DNA from: Synechococcus sp. WH 5701
GTDB lineage: Bacteria; Cyanobacteriota; Cyanobacteriia; PCC-6307; Cyanobiaceae
Assembly (NCBI RefSeq): GCF_000153045.1
Contig: NZ_CH724159.1
Coordinates: 1,599,513 to 1,663,512, forward strand
DNA: 64,000 nt
Direction: 5' to 3'
The stretch's first letter is position 1, and each line of letters begins with the position of its first letter. Shown here one piece after another: positions 1 through 9,799 of this stretch. The notes under the pieces are model-generated. The model saw only the letters and a program-made list of their open reading frames with translations, had not been told where the DNA came from and made no database searches. A program made the translations under genes and the position numbers.

Positions 1-206
1 ACGCTCACTTCAGGAGCCTGGCGGGTCCCGTCGTCACTGCGCTTGCCGGGGCCGACCTGCACCACCTCACCCACCTGGGGCTTTTCCTGGGCGGTGTCGG
101 GCAGGAGGATGCCGCCAGCAGTTTTTTCGTCCGAATCGGACACCTTGATGAACACGCGGTCTCCAAGGGGTTTAACCGTGGAAACGCTCAGAGAAACAGC
201 AGCCAT
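1..206 (-). CDS. groES: Co-chaperonin GroES (partial, C-terminus outside window)
   Basis: GroES forms the heptameric lid of the GroEL folding chamber in the cytoplasm. The reverse strand from an ATG at 206 encodes [20 protein letters not shown] and continues with [19 protein letters not shown] and a [11 protein letters not shown] stretch. These are the conserved first beta-strands and the mobile loop (GGILLP) of GroES. About 68 residues of the usual ~103 are present before the window edge. The 257-base spacer to the divergent atpD carries a CIRCE operator, so heat-shock control by HrcA is likely. Identity is secure. Whether groEL follows, as is usual, cannot be seen. Confidence 0.95.
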   Translation of the reverse strand, partial: MAAVSLSVSTVKPLGDRVFIKVSDSDEKTAGGILLPDTAQEKPQVGEVVQVGPGKRSDDGTRQAPEVS

Positions 207-259
207 GGATCCATGCAAAAGCGACAAAGTGACGCCTGCGGCGCCACGACAACGGGGAG

Positions 260-286
260 TTGGCACTCGGGCCCGTCGACTGCCAA
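260..286. promoter_or_regulatory. CIRCE operator (HrcA binding site) upstream of groES
   Basis: The sequence TTGGCACTC, nine spacer bases, then GACTGCCAA is an inverted repeat with 8 of 9 positions paired. It matches the CIRCE consensus TTAGCACTC-N9-GAGTGCTAA apart from A-to-G/T-to-C changes that keep the symmetry and one arm mismatch. It lies 53 bases upstream of the groES start codon, where CIRCE is expected. In cyanobacteria HrcA represses groESL through this element. Because the spacer is shared with atpD, the site also sits about 180 bases upstream of atpD, but no effect on atpD is implied. Confidence 0.88.
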
Positions 287-460
287 CCTAGGCGGAGCCC
301 TTACGGGGCGACAATCCGATCCATGTGCGGGTCACCGAACAGCCGCCACCGGTTGCCAGCAGCCCTGCGGCGGCGCGGTCCACGGGTAGAGCGGCTGACT
401 GGAGTGGTAAGGTTGCGCCGCTTAAGGCGGGGGGCACCCGCTGCGCGAACCTTTTCTTGA

Positions 461-1942
<1,482 letters not shown>

Positions 1943-1980
1943 GTTTCACCATCCCATCCGCTTCCTGAGCACTCGCCCCC

Positions 1981-2388
1981 ATGACTCTCAACCTGCGTGT
2001 TCTGGCCCCCGACCAGAGTGTCTTTGACGGCACTGCCGATGAGGTGATCCTGCCCAGCACCTCCGGTCAGGTGGGCATCCTCACCGGCCACGTCTCCATG
2101 CTCACGGCTCTTGATGTAGGCGTGATGCGCCTCCGGTCCGGCAAGGACTGGACCAGCATCGCCCTGATGGGTGGCTTTGCCGAAGTCGAGGCCAATGAGG
2201 TCACCGTTCTGGTCAACGGCGCCGAGCTCGGCTCGCGCATCGATGCCGGCAAGGCCGAGCGAGAGTTGGAGGTCGCCGAGCAGATGGCAGCTGGCTTTGA
2301 AGGTCAGCCCCCCAGTACCGAGAAGGTGAAGGCCCAGCAGGACCTGGAGCGTTCCCGCGCGAGGCTCCAGGCCACCCGCGCCAACTGA
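1981..2388 (+). CDS. atpC: F1 ATP synthase epsilon subunit
   Basis: This 135-aa subunit belongs to the central stalk of F1 and can inhibit ATP hydrolysis. The N-terminal beta-sandwich begins MTLNLRVLAPDQSVFDG and contains LPSTSGQVGILTGHVSMLTAL, the typical epsilon pattern. The C-terminal helical hairpin (GKAERELEVAEQMA onward) ends in a Gln/Arg/Ala-rich helix. Length is normal for cyanobacteria. It lies directly downstream of atpD and is almost certainly co-transcribed with it. Confidence 0.98.
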   Translation: MTLNLRVLAPDQSVFDGTADEVILPSTSGQVGILTGHVSMLTALDVGVMRLRSGKDWTSIALMGGFAEVEANEVTVLVNGAELGSRIDAGKAERELEVAEQMAAGFEGQPPSTEKVKAQQDLERSRARLQATRAN

Positions 2389-2404
2389 GGCCGCGGGGCT
2401 CTCC

Positions 2405-3073
2405 ATGAGCCTGCGTTTCTTCCTCGACTCGGCTGATCCTCTCGTTTGGGAGGAATTGATGCCCAGTGGTTTGTTCCACGGCATCACCACCAACCCCACG
2501 CTGCTGCGGCAGGCCGGCCAGGTCTGCCGCATTTCTGAATTGCGATCCCTCAGCCAGCGGGCCCTCAATCTCGGCTGCCAGGAGCTGCACCTGCAGGCCT
2601 GGGGACGTGAGCCTGAGGCGCTGTTGGATTGCGCCCTGGGCCTCGCTGAGCTGGCCCCTGGGAGGATCACCATCAAGGTCCCGCTCACCAGGGTCGGCAC
2701 CGTTGCGGGCGTGAAGCTGATCGCCCAGGGCATCCCGCTCACCTTCACCGCCTGCTACGAGGCACCCCAGGTACTGGTGGCCGCAGCCCTCGGCGCTCGC
2801 TACATCGCCCCCTACCTGGGCCGCATCCAGGATCAGGGCCGGGATGGCCACCAGGAGCTGATCACGATGCAGCAGTGCGTTGACCGCAGCGGCTCGAGCC
2901 TGCGGCTGCTGGTGGCCAGCCTGCGGGCCACCAGCGACCTCAGCCGCCTGGCGGCGGCAGGGATGACCACCTTCACCCTCTCCCCACAGCTGACGGTGGC
3001 CCTGTTCAACTGCGAGGCCAGCGAAGCCGCCGCGGCACGGTTCGACGCCGACGCCACCCTGGTGGAGCGGTGA
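2405..3073 (+). CDS. Transaldolase / fructose-6-phosphate aldolase family protein
   Basis: A class I aldolase of the small transaldolase (TalC/MipB-like) family, 222 aa, the size of the short forms. Visible family motifs are FFLDSAD near the N-terminus, GITTNPTLL at about residues 26-34, ITIKVPLT with the Schiff-base Lys91, TFTACY, and YIAPYLGRIQDQG. It would be cytoplasmic and act on sugar phosphates, but the sequence does not separate transaldolase from fructose-6-phosphate aldolase activity. It follows atpC by 16 bases and its stop codon overlaps the GTG start of the next gene. Confidence 0.85.
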   Translation: MSLRFFLDSADPLVWEELMPSGLFHGITTNPTLLRQAGQVCRISELRSLSQRALNLGCQELHLQAWGREPEALLDCALGLAELAPGRITIKVPLTRVGTVAGVKLIAQGIPLTFTACYEAPQVLVAAALGARYIAPYLGRIQDQGRDGHQELITMQQCVDRSGSSLRLLVASLRATSDLSRLAAAGMTTFTLSPQLTVALFNCEASEAAAARFDADATLVER

Positions 3074-4215
3074 GGGGCAAGGGACGGGAGCTCGGCCTGC
3101 AGCTGCGGGCCTGGCAGGAGGCCGGCAACCCGGGACTCAGCAACGGCAGGGCCATCGCCAACCGGCTGGTCGATCTGCTCGGGGCCGAGGAGCGCCTCAA
3201 GGGGCCCGTGCGCGACCTGGCGGACCAGCCCTTACTGCTGCGGGCCCTCCAGGAGAGCGGGGCCGGCCGCAGCACCTCCGTACAGCTCCTGGCCGAGCAG
3301 CTGGGGAGCACCTACGCCCCGGCGGTGCTGGACGAACTGCTCGATCTGCTGGAGGCCGCCACGGGTGTGGCGGTCTCCAGGCCTCAGGGCCCTAGGGCCA
3401 ATGCTGAGACAGGCGCTCCGGCAGCACCGGTCACCCCTGACGCTCTGCGGCCGCCAGGGCAGTCGCTGTGGCACTCGCTGCAAGCCATGGGCCCGGGCCT
3501 GGCCCTGGCGGCGGGCGCTGCTCTGGTGCTGCGCTGGCTCAGCGGCGAACTCGACCACTGGCTGTTCAAGTCGTGGAACTGGCAGGGCTGGCTTGTGCTG
3601 GCGCTCGCCCTGGCGCTGCTTCAGGCCCTCAGCCTCGGCCCCCTGAAGCGGGCGCGGCGCCAGTGGCCCCTGGAGCAGGCCGATGCCACCGAGCCCCGCC
3701 AGGCCTGGCGCTGGATCACTGCCCCATGGATTCATCACAACCATCTCGAAGCGGCCTTGAACGTGGCGCTGCTGCTGCTGATCCTGCGGGCTCCCTCACC
3801 GCTGCCGCTGCCCGATGTGGTGCTGCGCTATGTGCTCACCAGCCTGGCCACCACAGCTCTGGCCCTGCTGCTGGCGGAGCGGCGCACCACGGAACGCCGC
3901 TGGGATGGAGCCGCCGGGGCGGTGAGCGCCCTGATCGGCCTGGCGGCTGCCTCGAGCCTGCTGAGCTGGCGTGCCCTGTCCTTCAGCCTGGGTCCGATCG
4001 ACATCCCCACCTGGGTGCTGCTGCTGGTGTATGGCGCCCTGCAGCTGGGCTGGCAGCTGCCCCGCCAGAGCGAGGACGACAACAGTCGTCCACTCGACCG
4101 CTTGCTGAGCAGCCAGTGGTGGTGGGGCCTGGTGCTCGGGGTGGCCTGGGCGGTGTTCAACCGGTTGGAGACGCTGCTGCAGCTGGTTCTGAAGTCGAGG
4201 GGAGCTGGGGGCTGA
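3070..4215 (+). CDS. Rhomboid-like membrane protein lacking catalytic residues
   Basis: A 381-aa protein starting at a GTG that overlaps the preceding stop (GTGA). Residues 1-130 are soluble and helical. Residues 136-370 contain about six membrane segments that align with rhomboid intramembrane proteases: WRWITAPWIHHNHLEAALN (213-231) matches the TM2 pattern WR...T....H........N, and GAAGAVSALIG (280-290) occupies the GxSGxxxxLxG position. The nucleophilic Ser is Ala282, and the TM6 His position reads Gln-Trp-Trp-Trp (349-352) in front of GLVLG. On known rhomboid chemistry it should be proteolytically inactive, so it is best read as a pseudoprotease. Its partner is unknown. The rhomboid assignment rests on motif alignment by eye. 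Confidence 0.7.
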   Translation: MRGKGRELGLQLRAWQEAGNPGLSNGRAIANRLVDLLGAEERLKGPVRDLADQPLLLRALQESGAGRSTSVQLLAEQLGSTYAPAVLDELLDLLEAATGVAVSRPQGPRANAETGAPAAPVTPDALRPPGQSLWHSLQAMGPGLALAAGAALVLRWLSGELDHWLFKSWNWQGWLVLALALALLQALSLGPLKRARRQWPLEQADATEPRQAWRWITAPWIHHNHLEAALNVALLLLILRAPSPLPLPDVVLRYVLTSLATTALALLLAERRTTERRWDGAAGAVSALIGLAAASSLLSWRALSFSLGPIDIPTWVLLLVYGALQLGWQLPRQSEDDNSRPLDRLLSSQWWWGLVLGVAWAVFNRLETLLQLVLKSRGAGG

Positions 4216-4249
4216 GCGGGCTGATCAGGCACGGCTCCAGGGGCTGGCC

Positions 4250-6601
4250 TCAGGTCTGGCGCCCCGCCCCGATCGCGGCCATGTACCGCCCCCAGAGCTC
4301 GGCCACCAGGGCACCGCTGGCCGCCTGCGCCGGCCGGTTGTCGTCGTTGCCCATCCAGATGGCGGTGAGGATCTCCAGCGCCGGGGAGTAGCCGATGAAG
4401 AGCACATCCACGCCGTTGTCGGTGGTGCCGGTCTTGCCGCGGGCATCGGCCACCGCCGCAGCGGCCCGTCCCGTGCCGCTGCGCACCACCCCCGCCAGCA
4501 GCTCGTCCATCGCCGCGGCATCTTCCCCACGCAGCAGCTGACGCGGCTGCTCACCGATGGGGGTCGTCACCCCCCGCTCCGGGCAGGAGGCGAGGCTGTA
4601 GATCGAGCGGCAGATGCCCAGGTCGTAGATCTTGCTCACACCATGCATCGGTACGCTGCGCCCCCCGTTGGCCACCACCGCGTAGGCCCGGGCCATCTCG
4701 TAGAGCAGGGTTTCGCGGCCGCCGAGCATGGTGTTGAAGTCGGCGTCGAGAGGGGTGCTGATCCCCAGCTGGCGAGCCTTGCTCACCACCTGTTTCAGAC
4801 CGGCACTCTCCGCCAGGCGCAGGGCCACCACGTTCTCGGAATCGGCGAAGCCCCTGGCCACGCTGATGCTGCCTCCGGCGGCGCCATGGCGACAGCCCGC
4901 CACGTAGGCCAGGGGGGCGCAGGAGATGGGCTGCTCAAGGCTGGTGCCGGCCTCGAGTGCCGCCAGATAGGGGAAGAGCTTGAAGGTGGAGCCGGGCTGG
5001 CGCATGGCCTGAACCCGGTCGAAACTGGAGCGGGAGTAATCGCCGCCGCCGACATAGGCCAGGATCTTGCCGCTGCGGAAATCAAGGGAGATCAGGGCCC
5101 CCTGGGTGAGCCCTACCCGCGCGGCCGGCCCCTCCAGGAAGCGCTGCAACTGCTGCTGGGCGAGCTGCTGCAGCTTCGGATCGATCGTGCTCACCACGTA
5201 GTAATTGCCGCCTGAAGCCTTCTCCGAGAGGTTGAGGCCGAAACGGGTGCCCTCCAGCTCTCCGAGCACGTAGTCGCTGAAGAAGGGATAGCTGGAGAAG
5301 CTGGACTCGCGGCAGGCCGAGGGATCGATGTTCAGGGGCCGCCGCTGGGCATCGATCAGCTGCTGATCACGCAGGTACCCCTGCTCATGCATGAGCTTGA
5401 GCACCAGATCGCGGCGCTCGCGGCCGGCGGTGGGATCCTTGGTATTGCAGGGGCTGTAGCCATTGGGGCTGGGCAGCAGGCCCACCAGGAAGGCCGCCTG
5501 ACCAACATCCAGATCACTGGCCGACTTGCGGAAGTAGAGCCTGGAAGCCTGCTCGAAGCCATCGGTGCCGAGGCCCAGATGGGCCCGGTCGAGATACATC
5601 TTGAGGATCTGATTCTTGCTGTAGCCCACCTCCAGCTGCAGGGCCACCCACAGCTCCCGCAGCTTGCGGCTGAGGCTGTAGTCGGTGCCCACTTCGGGGT
5701 AATAGATACGGGCCACCTGCTGGGTGAGACCACTGCCACCGCCGCTGCCCAGCAGGACCGAGCGCAGGGTGCCGAACAGGTCAACTCCGCTGTTCCAGCC
5801 GAAGCGCGCCTCCTCAGAGGCCAGCAGCGCCTGACGCAGATGCAGGGGATAAGCCTGCAGGGAAGGCAGAGCGGTGGCGGAGCCCTCCCTGGCATCGATC
5901 TGCTGCCCCGAGGCCGAGACGATCTTCACGGGGCCTGAGATCAGGCGAATGCGCGAGCCGCCACCAACGGAGGAGGCCAGCAGCAGTCCCCCCACCAGCA
6001 GCCCCGACCCCAGCAGGCTGCCCAGGCCCAGCAGGTGCACCGCCTGCTCCAGCGGGCTGCGGGGGTGCAGATAACGCAGGCGCGGAGCCGAGCCCTTGAG
6101 CGGCGAACCCAGCTGCACCTGATCGCCGTGGCGCAGGCGAATGGCGCGGATGCGGCGGTCGCGGTGGAAGAGCCCGTTGGCGGAGTTGAAGTCTTCGAGG
6201 GCGAAATCGCGCTCTCGGGGGCGCGGCTTCTCCAGAATCGCGTGCACGCGGCTGAGGCTCCCCGCCTCGATCGGCAACTCACAGGCTGGATCCCGGCCGA
6301 TGCGGTAGCGGCCCTCACCCAGCACGGTGCGGCTGACCCGCCGCTGCCCCAGCCAAAGCTCCGCCACGGCCTGGCGCTCCAGCAGCTGGCCCCAGGCCGA
6401 GCGGATGGCGGCGGGTCGCCCATCGGGGCCGCCACGGCTCAAGGCGCTCAGAAGCCGCCGCCAGGCCCCGCGACGACCACCGGCCAGCCGCGGCTCAGTG
6501 CTGCTTTCAGTGCTGAGATCAGCGCTGGACTCAGTGCTGGACTCAGTGCTGGAGCCCGAGACCTGCTCACAGGCTCTCTCAGGAGCGGAGCGCTCGACCA
6601 T
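4250..6601 (-). CDS. FHA-domain class A penicillin-binding protein (PBP1A-like)
   Basis: A bifunctional peptidoglycan glycosyltransferase/transpeptidase of about 783 aa, with the catalytic part expected in the periplasm. In order: a Ser/Thr/Glu-rich tail (about 15-37), a cytoplasmic FHA domain (about 90-178, with GRD, SRVH and SANG motifs), one membrane helix (about 186-210), a GT51 domain (Glu263, GLTQQVAR, KNQILKMYLD) and a transpeptidase domain (PGSTFK with the nucleophilic Ser, SEN, KTGTTDN). The GT51 first motif reads SEEARFGWNSGVD: the catalytic Glu is kept but the usual ED...H is EE...N. I chose the ATG at 6601, which leaves a 16-base gap to the divergent neighbour; an ATG at 6709 would overlap that gene. 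The FHA domain implies control by phosphorylation, which fits the kinase/phosphatase genes across the promoter region. Confidence 0.9.
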   Translation of the reverse strand: MVERSAPERACEQVSGSSTESSTESSADLSTESSTEPRLAGGRRGAWRRLLSALSRGGPDGRPAAIRSAWGQLLERQAVAELWLGQRRVSRTVLGEGRYRIGRDPACELPIEAGSLSRVHAILEKPRPRERDFALEDFNSANGLFHRDRRIRAIRLRHGDQVQLGSPLKGSAPRLRYLHPRSPLEQAVHLLGLGSLLGSGLLVGGLLLASSVGGGSRIRLISGPVKIVSASGQQIDAREGSATALPSLQAYPLHLRQALLASEEARFGWNSGVDLFGTLRSVLLGSGGGSGLTQQVARIYYPEVGTDYSLSRKLRELWVALQLEVGYSKNQILKMYLDRAHLGLGTDGFEQASRLYFRKSASDLDVGQAAFLVGLLPSPNGYSPCNTKDPTAGRERRDLVLKLMHEQGYLRDQQLIDAQRRPLNIDPSACRESSFSSYPFFSDYVLGELEGTRFGLNLSEKASGGNYYVVSTIDPKLQQLAQQQLQRFLEGPAARVGLTQGALISLDFRSGKILAYVGGGDYSRSSFDRVQAMRQPGSTFKLFPYLAALEAGTSLEQPISCAPLAYVAGCRHGAAGGSISVARGFADSENVVALRLAESAGLKQVVSKARQLGISTPLDADFNTMLGGRETLLYEMARAYAVVANGGRSVPMHGVSKIYDLGICRSIYSLASCPERGVTTPIGEQPRQLLRGEDAAAMDELLAGVVRSGTGRAAAAVADARGKTGTTDNGVDVLFIGYSPALEILTAIWMGNDDNRPAQAASGALVAELWGRYMAAIGAGRQT

Positions 6602-6617
6602 GCGGGGATGAACAGGC

Positions 6618-6932
6618 GTGCCCGGAGATACGCTACGCGCAGCGATCTCCCGCCCCGTGCTGCGCCAGCGCGATCCCTGGGAGCCCTTCAGGCTCTGGCT
6701 GGCCATCACGATCGGGCTCTATGCGATCCGGGCCAGCTTCGCCGCCACCTGGGTGGGGGCCATACCCGGCTGGGTGCTGCTGGTCCTGGTGCTGGTGGCC
6801 CTGCTGCTGGCCAGCAAGGCCCTGCTCTTCCCCGGCCGGGTCACCCCGCAGCGCACGGGTGATGGCGGCTGGTGGAGCGACCTCCAGGACGACTGGCGTC
6901 TGTGGTGGCGCCGCCGCCGCGGAAACCCATGA
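6618..6932 (+). CDS. Small membrane protein, first gene of the FHA/kinase operon
   Basis: A 104-aa protein of unknown function. The stretch WLAITIGLYAIRASFAATWV and the following LLVLVLVALLLASKALLF are one or two membrane segments. The C-terminus is Trp/Arg-rich and basic. Its stop overlaps the ATG of the following FHA gene (ATGA), which implies translational coupling. An in-frame GTG at 6657 would give a 92-aa form. Divergent position next to the FHA-PBP suggests a shared promoter region. No family recognised. Confidence 0.65.
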   Translation: MPGDTLRAAISRPVLRQRDPWEPFRLWLAITIGLYAIRASFAATWVGAIPGWVLLVLVLVALLLASKALLFPGRVTPQRTGDGGWWSDLQDDWRLWWRRRRGNP

Positions 6933-7639
6933 CCCCGTCACCAGCCCAGCTGCGGTTGCGGGATCAGCCGAGCAAGGTAGCCCGGCTGGATCCGGCCCGG
7001 CCCCTGACCATCGGGCGTGAGCGCAACAACCGCCTCTGCATGCCCGAGCAGGCCGGGGTCTCGCCCCATCACGCCGTGGTTCGCCACTCCAGCAGCCATC
7101 AGAGCTGGGTGGTATGCGACTGGCAGAGCGCCGATGGCACCTTTCTGCAGGGGGACCGCCTCCGGCAATGCCGACCCCTGGCCGATGGCGATGAGATCCG
7201 GCTGGGACTCAGCGGTCCGGTGCTGATCTTCGAACTCACCGCTCCGGCCCCCGCTGCCAAGCCACTGGTCCGGGCGGCTGCAGCGCCACAGCCCGTGGCG
7301 CCGGTGGTGAGCCACCTCGACATCGGCGGCCAGCAGATCGCCCTGGATCAGATCCGATCGGCCACCGTGCAGAGCCTGCCCCGCCATCCCCACATCTTCA
7401 GCTGGTGGCTGCTGCTTTGCCTGGGCGGACTGCTGCTGCTGCCGTTCCCGGTCCTGTTCTGGCCCCTTGAAGTGGTGGCCCTGGCCGGCTGGATCCTGCT
7501 GGGCTCCCGCAAGGAGCACACCCTCACCGTGGTGCTGCGTGATGGCCGCGCCCAGCGCCGCAGCTTCGCCAACCGGCTCACGGCCCTCTCCCACCGCAAC
7601 GGGATCCGCAAGGCCATCGGCCAGAGTCTGGAAGCCTGA
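6929..7639 (+). CDS. FHA-domain membrane protein
   Basis: A 236-aa protein starting at an ATG that overlaps the previous stop (ATGA). Residues about 22-103 form an FHA phosphothreonine-binding domain: LTIGR, the SPHH serine-histidine motif, and ADGTFLQG where NG is more usual. A proline/alanine linker follows, then two hydrophobic segments (about 157-192) and a short basic C-terminal tail. It probably docks phosphorylated partners at the membrane. The kinase gene begins 19 bases downstream. The Asn-to-Asp change in the NG motif could weaken canonical phosphothreonine binding. Confidence 0.82.
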   Translation: MTPSPAQLRLRDQPSKVARLDPARPLTIGRERNNRLCMPEQAGVSPHHAVVRHSSSHQSWVVCDWQSADGTFLQGDRLRQCRPLADGDEIRLGLSGPVLIFELTAPAPAAKPLVRAAAAPQPVAPVVSHLDIGGQQIALDQIRSATVQSLPRHPHIFSWWLLLCLGGLLLLPFPVLFWPLEVVALAGWILLGSRKEHTLTVVLRDGRAQRRSFANRLTALSHRNGIRKAIGQSLEA

Positions 7640-7658
7640 GACCCCAAGCCAGCCCTCC

Positions 7659-8993
7659 GTGACCTGGATCCTGCCGGAAGGCGCCAGCCTTGATCTGGAG
7701 GGGATCTCCAGCCCGCTGCGGGTGATTCGCGGGCTCGGGGGCGGCACCCAGGGCCAGGTGTTCGAGGTGGAGGTGACCGGCGAGCGGCTGGCCCTGAAGT
7801 GGTACCTGCCGGCGTGCATCGCCCGCGATCCCCACCTGAAACGGCGCCTGGGCGAGAGCATCCGCGCCACGGCCCCCAGCGAGGCCTTCCTCTGGCCCCT
7901 GGCGCTGGTGAAGCCAGGCCCTGGTGCCTTGCCGTTGCTTCGCCTCAGCGAACCAGGTTTCGGCTATCTGATGGAGCTGCGCCCGCCGGGTTTCGTGGGG
8001 GCCCATGAGCACGTGGGCGGCCACCTGGCCATCGGCCTGCTCCAGGTGCTGCGGGCCAGCTTTTTCCTGGCTGAGGCCTTCCATGCCCTGCACCTCAAGG
8101 GCCTCTGTTACAAAGACATCTCCCTGGGCAACCTGTTCCTCGAGCCCTCCAGCGGCCGCATCCTGATCTGCGACAACGACAACGTGGATGTGGATGGGCG
8201 GGATCTGGGCAGTGTGCTCGGCACTCCGGGGTTCATGGCGCCGGAGATCCTGATGGGCCAGGCCCGGCCAGGCGCCAACAGCGACCTCTTCTCGCTGGCG
8301 GTGCTGATCTTCCGCCTGCTCACGCGCCACGACCCGCTGCGGGGCCGCCGGGAACTGGCGATCCGCTGCCTGGATGAGCCCGCCCGGCGCCGGCTCTACG
8401 GCGAAGACCCGCTGTTCATCTTCGATCCGGCCGATCCGAGCAACCGTCCCGATCCGATCGAGCACGCGGCGGCCCTGATCACCTGGCCGATCTATCCCGA
8501 GCCGATCAAGCAGCTGTTCGAGCAGACCTTCTGCGCCGGCCTGCACGCCCCTCAACGCCGGGCGCTCACCGGCCAATGGATGACGGCCCTGGCCGCGGCC
8601 CTCGACCAGCGTCAGCTCTGCGGCCACTGCGGCCAGGAAACGTTCCCAGCCCCCGGCGACCCAGCCCCCTTGTGCTGGAGCTGCGGCAGCCCCCTGCCGC
8701 CACCCACCAGGCTGCGGCTGCCCCACGGCCAGGTGACGGCGGCGGCCGGAAACGAACTCCATCCGCATCACTTCGACCGCCTGCTGCCCCTGCGGCTGGA
8801 TCAGCCGCTGGCCCGGGTGGAGGCCCATCCCAGCGATGGCGCCCTGCTGGGGCTGCGCAACCTCAGCGGCCTGGCCTGGCAGGCCGAGCTCAGGGCCGGC
8901 AACCGGGTGGTGGTGGAGCCTGGACAAGCCTGTAATCTCGCGCCACTGGTGCGGCTGACCACACCGGCCGGAGCGGTCGAGCTGCCCTCCTGA
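7659..8993 (+). CDS. Ser/Thr protein kinase with C-terminal zinc ribbon (TerY-P triad type)
   Basis: A 444-aa protein; I take the GTG at 7659 because kinase homology starts just after it and upstream codons shadow the FHA gene. Motifs: glycine loop GLGGGTQG (25-32), Lys47 in LALKWYLP, catalytic YKDISLGNL with Asp153 and Asn158, CDND at 171-174 in place of DFG, and MAPE at 193-196. Residues about 320-345 carry CGHC and CWSC, a probable zinc ribbon. A beta-rich C-terminal region follows. The HRD motif reads YKD, so it is an atypical but apparently active kinase. Together with the vWA and PP2C genes downstream it matches the TerY-phosphorylation triad described for stress-related systems. Likely substrates are Thr-containing ligands of the two FHA proteins (inference). 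Confidence 0.87.
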   Translation: MTWILPEGASLDLEGISSPLRVIRGLGGGTQGQVFEVEVTGERLALKWYLPACIARDPHLKRRLGESIRATAPSEAFLWPLALVKPGPGALPLLRLSEPGFGYLMELRPPGFVGAHEHVGGHLAIGLLQVLRASFFLAEAFHALHLKGLCYKDISLGNLFLEPSSGRILICDNDNVDVDGRDLGSVLGTPGFMAPEILMGQARPGANSDLFSLAVLIFRLLTRHDPLRGRRELAIRCLDEPARRRLYGEDPLFIFDPADPSNRPDPIEHAAALITWPIYPEPIKQLFEQTFCAGLHAPQRRALTGQWMTALAAALDQRQLCGHCGQETFPAPGDPAPLCWSCGSPLPPPTRLRLPHGQVTAAAGNELHPHHFDRLLPLRLDQPLARVEAHPSDGALLGLRNLSGLAWQAELRAGNRVVVEPGQACNLAPLVRLTTPAGAVELPS

Positions 8994-9016
8994 GCCTCCT
9001 CTCACGCCCAGATCCG

Positions 9017-9799
9017 ATGCCCTTCCCCAACGTCAGGCTCGCCAACCGGCCACTGCATTTCATCTACATCTGCGATTGCTCCGGCTCGATGGCGGCCCAG
9101 GGCAAGATTCAGGCCCTCAACCAGGCGATTCGTCAGTCGTTGCCGGGGATGGCCGAGGTGGCCCGCCAGAACCCCGAGGCGCGGGTGCTGGTGCGGGCCG
9201 TGAGTTTCGCCGACCGGGCCGCCTGGCACCTGGAGAAACCCACGGAGGTGCACCAGCTGCAGTGGCTGGATCTGCAGGCCGGCGGCATCACGGCCATGGG
9301 CGAAGCGCTGGAGCTGGTGGCGGCGGTGCTGCAGTCGCCGCCGATGGAGGAGCGGGCGCTGCCGCCGGTGCTGGTGCTGATCTCCGACGGCCAGCCCACC
9401 GACGACTTCGACGCCGGCCTGGCCAGCCTGATGCGCCAGCCCTGGGCCCAGAAGGCGGTGCGCCTGGCGATCGCCATGGGCCACGACGCCGACACCGAAG
9501 TGTTGCAGCAGTTCATCGGCAGCGATCCCGGCGGCGGGCTGCCCGCCGGCGAAATCCCCGGCGGCAGCGGGCAGAAGCCCCTGCACCGCTCAGGCCGCTC
9601 GCCCCGCCGGCCCCTGCAGGCCAGCAACGCCACCTCCCTGGCTCAGTACATCCAGTGGGCCTCCACCGCCGTGGTGGGCGCCGCCTCGATGCCGGCCAGC
9701 CGCATGGCCGGCTCGGGGCCCCAGGCCAACATCCCCCTGCCGGATCTGCCCCCCACCCTGATGGATCCCACCGACGACGTCGGCCCCCTGGTGTGGTGA
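9017..9799 (+). CDS. TerY-like von Willebrand factor A domain protein
   Basis: A 260-aa protein with one vWA domain (about 10-190). The metal-ion-dependent adhesion site is intact: DCSGS at 20-24, a Thr at 92 in GGITAMGEA, and SDGQPTDD at 123-130. A Gly/Pro-rich segment follows, and the C-terminus ends with a PLPDLPPTLMDPTDD tail. There is no signal peptide, so it should be cytoplasmic. vWA proteins of the TerY group are found with PP2C phosphatases and kinases, as here. Its stop overlaps the GTG of the PP2C gene, which implies coupled synthesis. It probably acts as a metal-dependent scaffold for the module. Confidence 0.88.
   Translation: MPFPNVRLANRPLHFIYICDCSGSMAAQGKIQALNQAIRQSLPGMAEVARQNPEARVLVRAVSFADRAAWHLEKPTEVHQLQWLDLQAGGITAMGEALELVAAVLQSPPMEERALPPVLVLISDGQPTDDFDAGLASLMRQPWAQKAVRLAIAMGHDADTEVLQQFIGSDPGGGLPAGEIPGGSGQKPLHRSGRSPRRPLQASNATSLAQYIQWASTAVVGAASMPASRMAGSGPQANIPLPDLPPTLMDPTDDVGPLVW

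Noticed and set aside
9076..9795. N-terminal extension of the PP2C frame
   Set aside because: It is an out-of-frame shadow of the vWA gene; the GTG at 9796 coupled to the vWA stop gives a complete PP2C.
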